Below, piece after piece: positions 22,464 through 36,283 of a stretch of 64,000 nucleotides of DNA. Under the pieces are notes generated by a model. The model searched no databases and was not told the origin of the DNA. It worked only from the letters and a program-made list of their open reading frames with translations. The translations under genes and the position numbers were made by a program. Each line of letters opens with the position of its first letter. Position 1 is the stretch's first letter. Source of the stretch: Monarcha castaneiventris obscurior (Eukaryota > Chordata > Aves > Passeriformes > Monarchidae); NCBI GenBank assembly GCA_026261815.1, contig JAMPIT010000174.1:3038001-3102000 (forward strand), in the 5' to 3' direction.

Positions 22464-25400
22464 CCACCCACTACAAGTATATACTCGTAGTTCAGCTAGA
22501 GAATCTAAAAGCTGTCCAGAAAACTTGGGTAATGCCATAAAATATTTAAAGGTGGAAAATGAGCCAGAATTTACTGTCCTTGTCAGTCTGATTCATAACT
22601 ATGGTGACTTATGTTAAGATACTGCTATGATAATAATGGTATTTCTTTATTAAGTCGTCTGTTTTGACAGGTTTTCTAAAGGACTATTTAATCTCTTTTC
22701 CTTATTAGATAATGTGGTACTTTCATAATGAAACCAAGATTCAAGAATTTTTTTGACTTCTGCATTTTTTTCTGTAACTTCTATCAACTGCTTTTTTTTT
22801 TGTTGACTAGAACCAAGAAGGAACTGGTTGGAAAAGTATTAATTCCTTTATTTTATATTTGGAGATCAATGATGTTCTTTATAAAACCCTAAATTTTGTG
22901 TAGGTGTATGTCTTATGTCTCTGTGAACTCCTAGCTCCCCTAGGATTGGCTTGACCTCAAGGAAGCTGTAATTATATTCATGTACTTTGAAGAACATCTC
23001 ATTCACTACTGCTGACAATACTTCCTAATGTATGCTATTCATATACTGCATTATATTATGTCTTCTAAGAAAAAACCCTAAAACACCATCGATTCAATTA
23101 AAAGAATCTGATTCGGATTGAGAAATAAATCAGATTCAAACCTTTGCAGGCATTTCTAAATTAACTTATAGTTTTCATGTATAAATGTTGTTTACTTTAC
23201 CATCAATTACCAGAGATTTTATAATATTTCTTTTTGCCTGCTCATTTAAGTGCAGCTTTTTTATGCCCTTAGTCATAGCCACGGAGGGTAAAGATAAAAA
23301 ATGTATATTTTTAACCATGTGGATAATTCTACAGAATCAATTGAGGGAACTGATGCATTAAAGCAAACTTATATTTATTGTTGTCAGGTATAGGTCCTGG
23401 TCCATTGTATAATGCAGTTCTGTGTGAGTATGTTCAAATTATAACAGATCTATAGCTTTCAGGGTAGCTTTATTTAATTCCTGTGTGAATAGATGAATAG
23501 TGCATGGAATATTATCAGAGCTGAGGCTCAGCTCAACAGCATTTAGTCCATGAATTCATCTCCCTATGGAAAGAAATTGCCTTTTGCAGTAGCTAGTGTA
23601 ATTTTCTTGCCATGGTACATCAGTTCTGACCTTTTCCTTATAACCACTCCCAAAGTATATGACAGCATGTACGGCTCCTTCAGGACACACCATAATTTTC
23701 TCTGTTAGCTATGAATTTGGTGGATTCCAGCATGTATTCCAAACTTGAAGTCTTAGGTTTCTGCTTTCAAACTTTTACAGCATTTTGTAACTTGCTTCAT
23801 AAAATGAAGTGAAATCCAATAGGCAAGCCAAAAATAGTACTCCTTTCCATTTGAAATATGGAAAGAGCAGGCTAAATCAGTATAAAATATATAATAATTT
23901 TGTAGAAACAAGAGTCTGGTTCTAACATACCTGTTTACATGCAAAGAAAATACGATGTTCTATGATTTCTGTGCATCTCAGTGTTTCATTTGTTTCACCT
24001 GTCCCATTTCACCACTACAGCTCATGGTTGCATTGTCCCAACTTACATACTCAGGTGCATGAATCCCTCGAGCCTGTAGACCTTCCAATTCTTCCACCAC
24101 AGCTATACCTGAAGTCACAATTTCCATTCTTCAAGATGTTGTCTCAACAATGAAGCTAGATCAGACCTAGAGAAGGGATGGACTAAAGTAACACTTTCAA
24201 TCTCTCTTAGTTAGTAAAATACTCTTCAGCAAGAGATTCAAAATTCATACATCCAGAGGGAGACAGATGATGTAATTTCAAGACAAGTGAGAAATTTTCT
24301 GTGAATGAAGGTCACAACAACCATGTTATTTCTAAATTATTTCTACTTTTTTTCCAGTGCCTACTTACCCTAAAATTCCCAACCAGTTTTAGGATCAGAA
24401 CCCAGCAGCCTCTCACCCTGCTTGAGCATTGTTGACTGCTCTCTCTTCCCCCACACTGGCACCCATCCATTCTTTCTGCTCATCTGCACAAGAGCAAAAT
24501 CCTGCCAGACTGAGCCTTTCTTAACAGAAAGAAAGGAGGGAAAGCTGATAAACTAGCACTTAATTAATTTACTTAAAAATTTAATCTGAAGAACAAAAGC
24601 TTTTGAAAACAATTATATTAGCAACGTCCCCTAGTGGAGATAGACTTTGAACTGATAGAATCTCTTCTTCCCCTTGATCAATTAATGGTACCAAACACCA
24701 CCAGACAGATTCATCAGCTTTAATTGTATCAGCATGGATAGGGTTTTTTCCACGTTTGTAACTCTTCGTCTTTAACTGCAGGTTTTGACAGTGAACTCTT
24801 TTATAAATTCAGGTTTTAGGCAGAAATTACATATCTGTATGATCATACATGAGTGGAAGAGAGATGACAAAGTGAGAATCTGAAGGAAGAAAGCTTGTTT
24901 CCTCAAATGAACAGAATAGCTTGCATTCCTATTCTACTGCAAACTGATCTGCAAAAAGAGATTTTCACTATTAGAGCTCTCAAATTTATATATTAGATAT
25001 AAAAGAGGGTCTAAGCCTGAAGCAGCTGCTTTCAACACAGTTCCTAAAGATCTGTCAACTACTTGTATATCTTTGCCTGGTTTATTCACTTGTGATGCAA
25101 GAGCCTAAATACTGTTTTTCATTCTTGAAAGTGCTGCCTCTAGGACGATTTTCTGCAACTTACAAATAACCTCTTCAGAATGAACTATTAAACGTGTACT
25201 GCTTATTTGCATTGCAATATATTAAGAGCAAGTGTTCCAAATGTTAATTCTTTTAGCAGATAAACAGCAGTTTTGGATGAGAAAGTTTCATGTTTGATAC
25301 TAGCTGTTTTCATTTGAAATCTTATTAGGGCTCTTCTCCAGGTACTGACCAACTCCAGTGCCTTAAGATACAAGTGGTTTCACTTGTCAGGTGTGTCAGA

Positions 25401-25860
25401 AGATGTTTTTCTCCATTATCTCGCATAATTCATTTCTGGCTTCAAGTCTAGCAGTTTTTCACATTAACATCCACAATTTGTCCTTTCTGTTACTATTTAA
25501 GGTTTCCCCTTTCCTCTTCCCAAATTCTGTGTACAGCAGAATGAGAAAACACTTAACTGAGAGAGGAGAAATTATTTACTGTCCAAGAATATATTGAAAG
25601 AAGTATTTGGACATATTTTTCCTCAGAGAAAACGACTTCAGTGCAAAGTAAAAGAAGTCACTTCTATTAAAAGAGTACCACATTATGCATCTATGCTCTG
25701 TATTCAAGGATTAAGCTAGTACCATGAATTTCCTGTAGTAAAGATTAGTCCTTATCTGAAAATACTCCCTCCATTTCAGAAATAGTCACACACTCAGCTA
25801 ATAAGTACATTTCAGAATACTAAACAACATCTTATTTTAGCCATTGCACTTCCTAATGTG
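22464..25860. other. Unique AT-rich sequence, nothing identified
   Basis: No gene or repeat is recognised. The open frames on both strands (23753-23944 minus, 23962-24153 plus, 25391-25597 plus) lack domains. Confidence 0.55.
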
Positions 25861-26290
25861 GTGTCACAGAGCACGTTACACAGGAGACTGCAGGGGCAGA
25901 CTGCGCTGAAAGGGGAGACAGGAGTGACAAGGGTGGCGGGGCAGTGATCGCACCCACGAGGGACACTATCCACAGCAACTATGCAAGAAGGGCAGAGGTT
26001 TCAGTGCCAGAGGCCAGAGAACAGCCCTGTGGTTGTCTGCAGTGTCCGTGAAAGTCCGAGGCCAGGCTAGGAAGCCAAGTCAGTGAATCCAGCTCAGGGA
26101 CAGCAGGTGCAGTGCTGGGAAGAGGTACATGCAGATGTGACAGAACTCACACAAGGACATAGAGCTAGGGCCTGAGCTTGAATACAGCTCCCAAGCAAAG
26201 GGGACAGAGACTGCACAGCTCCTTCTCACAGCTCACCTCAGTGTTGGTGGTCTGGTCCCATGCCACACAGATATGGAAAATTAAAGCTGA
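25861..26290. other. GC-rich block of unknown origin
   Basis: This is a sharply bounded G+C increase with several CpGs and repeated CAG/CCAGG-type words (for example AGGCCAGGCTAGG near 26060). Open frames on opposite strands (26165-26467 minus, 26178-26411 plus) overlap and are mutually exclusive. The texture suggests a repeat, but I found no termini or duplication. It could instead be a small regulatory island. Confidence 0.3.
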
Positions 26291-26769
26291 ACTTGAATAT
26301 AGGCAGCCAAGCTCCCAAGGACAGCAGGAAGATGTTACAAGGCATCTTGGTCCATTCAAGGCCCTGACTGTCTTTAATTGCATAATCTCGTTAGTGAGAT
26401 TATGTGAGTAGATTATTGTTTTGGGAAAATATATAAGTAGTTTTGGCATCAGGAAAAGTGGTGGCACAAGGTCAAAATCAGTGAGCTGAAGGTCTGGAAG
26501 ACAGCAGAAACCATCAGAACTTAAAGCTGATTAACTACAATGAGAAAAGAAATTGAAACTGCTGTATTAAACTCTGATCTGTGGGAAAATTATAAATGGA
26601 AAGAAATGAAAACATAACCCAAACATAAAGATTTAGATGTTCAAAGTATGTTCTGTATGTAACAGTCTTTCTAGGAGAGGTGGTTTTGGTACAGATTTGT
26701 CTCCGTCTCCATCCTAACGGAGACTCCCAAAAGACGAACATGCTCCTCCTGACAGCATCCCAGTAAAAA
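26291..26769. other. Unique sequence, nothing identified
   Basis: Ordinary AT-rich sequence between the GC-rich block and the CR1 fragment. A small hairpin (GTCTCCGT at 26699-26706 with ACGGAGAC at 26717-26724) is the only structure noticed. Confidence 0.5.
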
Positions 26770-26886
26770 ATCATAGAATAATAGAACCACAGAATGGTTT
26801 GGTTTAAAAGGGACCCTTAAGATCAGCTCCAGCCTCACTCCTCCCACACTTCTGCCATGGCCATGGACATCTTCCACTAAAACAGG
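26770..26886 (-). mobile_element. CR1 LINE 3' end, minus orientation, truncated
   Basis: On the plus strand it begins ATCATAGAATAATAGAA, then CAGAATGGTTTGG, AAAGGGACCCTTAAGATCA, and further on GCCATGGCCATGGACATCTTC. That is the reverse complement of an avian CR1 3' end including its octamer tail. It stops about 115 bp in, near CTAAAACAGG, so it is a severely 5'-truncated copy. The CR1 at 48968 shares the same order of words. Confidence 0.9.
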
Positions 26887-29800
26887 CACAAAAATGTTAT
26901 TAAATACATTCTGAATAAAACCAATAAGCACTGGAAGCTCAGTGGGAAAATGAAATAAGGGGTAGAGACAGACACAGGCTTGCTCACCAAGTTTCAGGCA
27001 CTGTGAGCATGGCAGGACTTCCTGGAATTAGCAGCACTGACAAGTAACTCAACACACTTTTGTAAAAAAATACTGTAAGATTATTACAAATAAAATAGTG
27101 TAAGGAAGCAAATATTTTATTTGTTTCATCAGTTTACTTCCTTCCTGAATTCCTACGTATATAGTACAAGGGCAACTAGAAAATTATTCATCTGATCAGG
27201 CATATAAAGCTTCAGTAAAGTAAAGTTAGTTACCAGGATATCTACATCCTAACAGGATGTTATCTGGAAATACTATCTGCCACAAGCTATTGTGGCATAA
27301 CTGTATAACTGCATAATTGTACATAACTGTACATTTCTGTGTACTGACTTTGAAGAATCTTTCATGGATGCAGTAAATATGGTGAATATCTCAGTTTATT
27401 TCTGTTCCTCTCAGAAACAGGGTGCAAAAAAATTTTTGTACAACCATAAAAACTGCAATTAGTTTCCACAGCACTGTACTTTTAAAACAGTTTACAAGAA
27501 TTAATGACCAGATTGTGTGAGGTACTTGGCAAGCTGGGTACTTGGGTTTTATGAAAATCCGAACTCATTTTAAACGCTGAAGCAAAAGATAATTTCTTTT
27601 GAAAATTTGGTCTGTAGTCTATGTACATATTGAATGAGTCATTTTAACCTTGATGTATAAACTTCAGCAGTGGCAAGAATTGGTTGAAGTTCTATATAAT
27701 TATTCTCACTATTTTAATTATTTTCAAGCCAAGGAGGACCTACCAATTTTTGCTTTGTAAATTAGGCCAAGAAATTAATCCAACATTTTTTATATTGGAC
27801 CAATATATTCCATTAGGGTTATAGCATGTATTTAGTTATGTGTTAGAGTGCCGCAGCCATACCAACAATCTCAATAAAAACGTAAAGCAGATGATACTGG
27901 AACATGAATCACAGTGACTTAACAGCTTGAGATACTGACATAGAACAGGCAGAGTTCAAAAACAGTTTTATGTCAAAGACCCAAATGTGTTAAAGGAATC
28001 TAACAGTTTCTTGACTATGAAAATCAAAAGAATGTTTTATTATTGGTCTAGAGTTTATTAACATTATGAAGAGGGAGAGAGGATACGTCACTTACAGGAT
28101 GGTTGCATTTTTTAACAGAATTTAGCTGCTGTGCAAATGAGGAAAGCAATGTCAATTTTACTCTTTTTATGCCATAGTGGCCCAATCCTGATCCGTAATT
28201 TAATGGTATTTTCCTACAGTGTTCTGGGACACCTAGGGAGGATCTTAATTAAAAATCCATATGAGCACATATTATACCCCTAGAAAACTGTAGTAATTTA
28301 TCTGAAAATATTAAACCTTCTTCAGAGCTCCAGGTTGGAGGAGCTGTCAGAGGGTTACAAAGGTTAGTATAGCGTGAATGCCACTTTCTGTAACATTTTT
28401 AGATTTGCAATGAAACTGCTAGTTAACTCAGCTTCAAGAGGAGAGCAGACACCCATTAAAGAGCACAGGGGTCACACTACCATCCTGCAGGGGCACAAGT
28501 CAGTGATTTACCAACTACCGCAGGAACAGTAGTTCAGACCAGGTGGATAATTTCTATATTAGAAAAGCTGATGGAGCGAGGTATAGATGATTTTTGGGCT
28601 TGGGAAATCTCAGAAATCTTGTAAAGGGAAATGATGCTGAAAATTTTAAACTGAATTTTAGTGTGAGATGCTGCAACTTGCAACTTGGAAAGTATTTTTG
28701 CTAAGTAACAACACAAGGCTGCAATATTCAGTTAATACTGAAGTAGTTCAACAGGAGAATAGTAGGAGTATTTTTTTCCGAATAAAGCCAGTAAGTTTTA
28801 AAATAAATCCTCACTACATTCTCTACATTCCATTTTTACTCTTATGGTCTATATGGATAATAGATATATGAACTTTCATAAAACATATGGTAGCCATATG
28901 TGACAGTTCTGGGGCATCACCATATTTTAAAAAATTAGTCATCCTAGTGGAAACACCACTAGATCCTAATGTACTTTGGCAGAACTAACTATTATGCCCT
29001 ACTCCAATCTCACTTCCAAAGCAACAGTTGACATACTGTTCATACTGGTCCATAATGCAAATCTGTGAATTTTCATTGGCAGAAGATAATCCATGTTACA
29101 TATTTCTCTGGACATTTTTTAACCTTTCTGATTAACTTAACCTCTTCCTCTCATCTTATTGTTATCGTTGAAGTTGTAATAGCCTTGTTTAATCTGGTTC
29201 AAACTACCATTCTAGCAATTATTGTTGCATGTGAATGTATAAAAATGCCCCAAAACTAACATTACTTCTATTCTACCTGGCTTTAGATCTTGAGTATATA
29301 GACCTTTTCCTTACATTTCATACAAACATGAAAAAAATGTTGTGTAACTGCAATACAAATCCTGAAAAAGGCACAAACAGAAATATTGCCACAAAATTGA
29401 AGTTGAGTATAAATCCATGAAATCATAGCACTCAAGTAAAAGAACTTTGGACAGTTAAAATTCAGAAAAGAAAAGTCTGAGGAGCTTATGAGATGAAAAT
29501 CTTTAGCTGGAAATTGCAAAGCCAACACAGTTAGTCATTGCAGTCTTACTTGCCGCTGTGTAATGAAGACTGGTAAAGAGTAAATCTAATGCAACATTTA
29601 AAAAAAAATGTTAGAAAGGAATTTTATTAAATAATAAACCATGTACTTTTCCTATGTTTGTGTTCTCTAGAGTGAAGTTCAGCTCATTTGCAAAATACAT
29701 AGGAGTGGGTGGAATGTAGCATCTGCTTTCTTCTGAGAAAAAAAAAAGAAATCTAGATCCTGATAGTTGTTTTTATTCCCTCTGAAACAGAACAGAAATC

Positions 29801-32800
29801 TCAACATCTTTTATCTTAAAAAAATCAATTGCCTTTAATATTTTAGAATAAAGGCATCTATGAGGTGTTTAAGGCATTTAAGAATTACTGTTGTATAATG
29901 TCTTACCACTCCTAGTGTGTCTTTCTTAATTAAATGTCTAAGGTGAAGAGAATACATTTTGATATAATGATTCACCTAGATATAGAAGATTCAGGTTTTC
30001 ACCTCTCATACACTTTAAATAGAGAAGGAAATCTAAGGCATGTTTTCTGTGTCTCAGCTGCAGTTAGACTTTCTCACTCAATGAATAATTGTCTTCCTTA
30101 AGAGAAAAAGATCCAAGAGAAAGGTGCTACTCTGGTTGAGTCATAGTGCATAACTAATATAAATCTCTTTCAAACCAGCTCATGCTTAGAAAAGGACTAA
30201 ATATTAAAACAAATTTCCATGTTTGCTACTTATCTTGTATCTACCTTTTCAAAAGGTTGGCCTGGTAACGTGTTCATGTATAAAGCACTTGTCAGCTGTG
30301 GCAGTGCTCTGTCAACAGACAGAGACGTTCAAAGCTTCCTGCTTTCCAAGAGAAACAGAAATCAAAAATAGCAGAGTCAAATCCAAGGATGTTGAAATAA
30401 TTCAGAAATAATCTCTCAAAAATACAGTACTGCTTGCAGCTGAGAGAAGAGTAAGTAAGTGTATCCATGCATAAGCTAAGAGAACAGCTGCTATTACCAG
30501 CAAATTGGGATGTTAAAACCCCAAACAATGCAAACATTGATTTAAAGCAAGACTAAAGCAGTGGAATGTGACTCCCAAAGCAGGTGTATGGTCATTAGGG
30601 ATTCACTTTGCTTTACTTTTCTACTATTAGGGAAATGATGTATCAGGTATGAGCAGATAGCTCATATGCCAGTTAGATATGAAAAGGGTAAGTTCTGCAG
30701 GGATGTCTGCCAGAAAGCAGTAAATTAAGCTGAGTATTGTTGAACTGCAGAGATGATAAGAACAAGTGTTGCTTATTGGTTTATTTATCTGATTATAGCT
30801 GGCAAGGGAGAAATCAATACAGTTAGTCAGGGATAAATTGCAGACTTGTTACCTAGTATAACTTGAATAGCTTGTGCAGAGATAATTAGCACAACCTCTC
30901 TTAGCTAAATTACTGTTTAAAAGTGAAAGGAGATAGAACCAATTTTCTCAAACAGTTATTTTATATCATGGTAGCACATGAAAAGAAACCTTATGAACGT
31001 TAATAGATGTTTCAGTTCTTATTAATTTAAAAGAATACACATACCTTAAGTTGTGTGTGTACATCTGCTTATATAAATATTGGAATGCATTGCAAATGAA
31101 AACAACAGAACATAATTAGCAGGAAATGTTTTCTCCATCATTATTTATATATATTCAGCCAATGTTTCAAGGTTATTTTGAAGTATTGACTTTATTATTA
31201 ATTTGAAGCAGTAAAGTGAATTTTTTTTTGTAGTTAGAAATAGAAACTGAACAATATACAAGCAAAAGGGGCTTCAGTTCATTCACAGACATGAAGAGAA
31301 AAACTGTGGACTAATAGCTTACAAGAGGAGTGTGACTGTTACTTAATAAGAATCAGGGTCAGAGCAGATATTTCATGTGCATTTTCATGAAGTAAAATGA
31401 ATCTTCATGATCAAAGGAATTATCATATTAGAAAAAGGCTCAAAATAGAAGATAATTCATTCAGGGTCTCATGCACAAGAAAAAGATGAGATGTCCATCT
31501 TAGCAAACCCCTATGGTTGCAATGGCATTATGCATCTTCTCTAAATAAAATTTGCTGATCCTAAAATAATTCCTAGAATAATAGTTGTATAAATATAATA
31601 CAATGGGATGTAAACAACAGCTAAAAGAAATTTGGGGAATGATGGAGTTTTAAGTTTTTGTTGTCCTGAAATTTTTTCTTGATTGCTTCAATTTTCAGAA
31701 AGAAGTATAAAACACCTCCAGATTTTCTTTCCCATCCACACATGCCCAGAAAATAATATCATAAAAGAATCAAGGATAAGATTAATGAAAATAAAGTAAT
31801 AAAGGTATCACAGATGTATATAACAGTAAAAAAATACTTTCCAGTTATCAAGTAAAAGGAAAAGTTTTAACCTGTAAAATATAAGAGCTTCTGCTGTGGT
31901 TGTGGGGTATTTGTTTGGATTTTTTCATGCTTCAGTAAATATTGCTAGACTCTCTTCATCATCTTCATCTAGATAACTTTGACCCAACTTTATTCACCTA
32001 CAATTTATTTTAGTTCATTTTTTATCAGCATTCTGTCTGAATTGTTTCAAAAAAGTGATTAAGAACACTTCTCCTAATTCTAAAGCTATTATCTACCTGA
32101 AAATGCAACAACTGTAAAAACTGTTGTAAAAAAAATTCCTAAGGGAAAGGCTTTCCTTGAACCTGGAAAGCTGTCTCCAATAGCAGCATAAATATTTCTG
32201 ACATCACATTTAAAAAGAACTGGAACTTACTGAGACCTGTCTTAATATGATTTTTTCCAACTATTCCAAAAGCATATAATTAGAAAAATCTATGTCAAAA
32301 AAAATTAAAGAAATAATTCTGTCAAAATAAGTTTTGTACAGTTTTCATCACAGACACTGAAAATTTTGAAAAGATATTCATAGTTCTTGGAATAAAAATG
32401 TATTTGTGATTTGCTAATAATTTTAAAATTGCATTAGCAATGAATTATGGGCTAAAATAATTCAGGAATCAAAGGGGAATGTGTTTTCGGAAGGATACAC
32501 AGCTGTGAGCATTGAGAAGTAATTGAAAAAAATAATTCAGTCATATTTTAGGATCAAAAAAATATCTCACCATATTACACTTTATTGAATAAATTAAAGG
32601 GACTGGGCAGGAGAACCCATTCCATGATGAAATAGACAATTTTTTGACAACATCATTACAGTAAACTGATCTGCTACCAGTGCAAGGTTACAGTCCATTT
32701 CAGAAAGAATTTTAATGAGTTTTAGTGGCAAACAGCTCCTAAAGATTACATTTTTCAATTTGAGGAAATAATTATTGAAGAAAAAATAATGGGTTCTTTA

Positions 32801-33188
32801 TAATATTACATTTTGTTGAAAGTTAAATAACATATATCTTACCAGGTAAAATTTTACTATAAAATTTTTTATATGGATTTAAGAGTTTTCTTAAATTAAC
32901 ATAGTTAGGATAAAAATAAACTGCAATGCTTCAAGTATTTTTGAAATAAACCTGGTTATGTGTATGCCACTCAATGGTCTTATCTTGCTAGGATTTTTCT
33001 CATGTCCTGATAGCTATATTAAGTGTATAAATTCTAAACTTTTGGGCATAAAATGCTGTAAAGGAAATTTAAATTCTTTTATTACATTTTGAGATGATTC
33101 TTTTGATATGAGAGCAACCCACACTATACCTGTGTTTAAAATAATAGAATTATGTTGACATCCTAGTTCTCAAGTCTTATATTCTACA

Positions 33189-33214
33189 TGTCCAATAGAA
33201 TTGTCCAATAGAAT
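33189..33214. repeat. Perfect 13-bp tandem duplication
   Basis: TGTCCAATAGAAT occurs twice back to back (33189-33201 and 33202-33214). This is most simply a recent slippage or short duplication. Confidence 0.85.
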
Positions 33215-36200
33215 AAATTCTCTTTTACAGACTCACTGTTTGTTGATGCAAGAAACCCAGGTAGAGTTCTTATCTTACTTGTTTCATTTTGCACTTTGTC
33301 AGTGTAAGAAACACAAAATGATCTCAGCTGTGCTGATAAATGCATGAAATATGGTGTGTATTCATAATATCCAGGTTAGTATCTTTCTTCTGTTTCGTCA
33401 GTCTGAGAATAACATAAATGTCATAATTTTGTGTAATTATTTTGATGAGGCTACTTCATAAACAACCTGTAATGTAAAGATTATAATATAATCTGTGTCA
33501 CTCTTTCATACTTTCTATTTGAAATGATGCTTAGTCTTCCTGTGACAATGTGAAACTTGAATATATGGAAAAGAATGTGTTTATCTTAGTTTATAACTAC
33601 AAAATCTTTTTATGATCCCTACTATTGTCTTCTTACAGAACCTATGAAGGAATAAGAAGAGAAAGACATTCCTTTGAAAATCTTGGCATGAGTATGGAAT
33701 TTGTATGAAGAGGTTGTTTTATACTTTTATAGAGATAGGTGTCTGGGTTGCAACCAAATACTTATTTTTTCTGAACAGTGCTAGAGAGATACAGAGGTAC
33801 CAAAAATTAAAACATAATTCTGATGTTAGTAAAATCAGTCAATAGAATTTTATTGTAGTCTATGGGAGCAGGATAGTAAATAGCGGCATACTAAATTAGA
33901 AAACTTAGATGGTAATATAACTATAGTGAGTTGTCTCCTTTTATCTTTTTGGGGAAGATGTAAGGGACAGATATTACTCCTCTTTACAGGTAAATGAAGC
34001 ACAGGCTTGTAAAAACCAACATGAGCAGAACCATCAGGTTTTTGTCAAATGCAAAAGTCCTTTTCAACCCAAAGGAAGAGCCCTATAATATGTTCTCCTG
34101 GTTAAAACAAAAAACTGAACCAACACACAAGCAAATAATCAAACAGGATATATTCAGATTTCCTTTCTCTTTGACTGCAATTCCACCTGGAAGAAAAATG
34201 TGATAGCAAAAAGCAAGGTCTAATCCTAAAGTAAACCACAGTATTGAACGTCAATGACAGGAAACACTGTTCATCTTAAATGAATTAATACACAGATAAG
34301 GAGGGCTACTACAATTTGACAATGCCTTTTCTAGGGATGGCCATATTTCTTTTTATAAGCTTACCACTAGAAGAGGATCTTTCTCACACCAAGGTGAGCT
34401 TTTTTCCAAAATTCCAGAAACTTCTGACAGCAGTCCACCTTAATAAAATAAATTTTTACAGTCTGGAATTACAGGATTTAGTGAGTGGAGGAATAGTCCC
34501 TAAGGGACAAAATATGTCTAATTTTATGCTGTTAGCCTTGTTTCCAACTTCAGAATATGAAATGGAATGAATACACTAGATTTTTTTTCAAAAAGACAGT
34601 CATCTCTCCTTATGTCTGATCTTTATGAGTACAGTATATTTTCTGCAATTAATGTTTGGTTTGAAGTTAATGACTCACTAAAGAATCAGGTATGGGCTGT
34701 TGGCAACAAGAGGAAATTACCACAGTTTGGACATTTATTCAGTGTGAAGGTACTGAAAAGAAGTAAAAGCATGAAATGGAGGGATTATGTCTTGTCAAAA
34801 TACTAAGTATATAAAAGGTGTCAAGCAGCAATATTTACTGATTTACAGCAAGGGAAATATTACATATTTACCTGTTAAGATACAAATATAGAAAAAACAA
34901 TTGGATTCTCAGCTATGGGATGCTGTAAAAGATGGTAATTTCAGCACCTGAAGCACTTGCAAATAATAAAATTATATACTGAAAACTCCTACTGAAGTGA
35001 AGAGAAAAATTAAATCTACAGTCTAAATCAACTACAGACAATGATCATAGTATCGCTTCAGTAAAAATACTGTTCACCTTATATATAACAGCTTCTGCAT
35101 GTCAAATTGGTACAAAAAAAGGAATGAAAATTCCTGCAGAAATAGTTTGTTCAGGTAGTTTTTTCTCTTGCAGCTATTGCACTATGCTTATTGGGGGAGA
35201 GGTCATTAGTGTTGTTTTCTTTTTTTATGATTGCCTGGTAAATACTATCCTGTGGCAACTGCAATGCGAGCTGTAAAATACATTAGCCATGCCTTTAGAA
35301 ATTTACAGGGTAAATGGACAAAAAGCAAGGGATCAATAAGAAATCCAGAAAGTGGCACTAATTGGTGGTTTGGTTCTAATGGGATTATGTCAGCTTTCCT
35401 TAGAATAATTTAGCAATTATGTGCATCCAGGAAAAGAAAATATTCAGAAATATTAACAGGGAAGAATATGTGGAGTTTCCGTGTTTATACTGTTATTTAT
35501 ACAATGTAAGAGGTACAGTGAATTAGCTGGAGGTTGCTGTGAGATCTTGTTCTACAGATCTAAAAAAGCTCAGAATTGTGGTGCAGTACAGGGAAGACAT
35601 ATTGATTACATGGAGAAGAGATTAGCTGTCAGTAGGAAAGGCTGTATTAGTATTGTTATACAAAAGAGGGACAAAGAGTGATTCAGAAAGGTGACAATCT
35701 TTGAGGCATAGGATAAAAAATGAGACAGTCTGAAAACAAACTATGCAAACATCTAACAGTGAATGGATATTTTTTCAGGTTAAAGAAAATACGAATTTTT
35801 CATTTTTTTATCATCTACTTTTTACTGATTTTAAATAATGGCGCCATAGAAAAGTCTTATACAATTGACATTATTTTTCAAGTTTCAGGTTTAATTCTCT
35901 CCTGCATTTACTGAAAGCCTTTAATAATTTTACGTAAATTATTATTGAAGTAGATCTTATTTCCAAACTCTTGTATTTGTAATCAGTGACGTCTGAGGCA
36001 CTTTTGTTTCATACATGGTCAAATTGCTCATATATTTTAATGGTAATTTACCAGAAATAAACCAAGAAGATATCACAATGCACATGCTGAAAGAAAGAGA
36101 AATTTTGAATGCAATCTGTACTTCAGCGTCACTCTCTCACATACTCAGTGGCTCAGAGACTGAAAGTGCTAACCACAACTATTTAACAAATGCAAGTAAT

Positions 36201-36245
36201 ATTTTCCTTAACTATGTCATCAGAAGCAACAAAGTAATTTCTCCA

Positions 36246-36283
36246 CAAAAAGAAAAAAAGAAAAATAAAAAGAAAAACAAAAA
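36246..36283. repeat. A-rich (AAAAG-like) low-complexity tract
   Basis: Runs of A are separated by single G, T or C over about 38 bases. The lysine-rich end of the open frame crossing it is a composition artefact. Confidence 0.8.

Noticed and set aside
26699..26724. 8-bp hairpin resembling a terminator
   Set aside because: Too short to mean anything in a vertebrate genome. No T run follows and there is no bacterial context.
28883..28901. Inverted CATATGG repeat
   Set aside because: An 8-bp stem with a 3-base loop is common by chance in AT-rich DNA.
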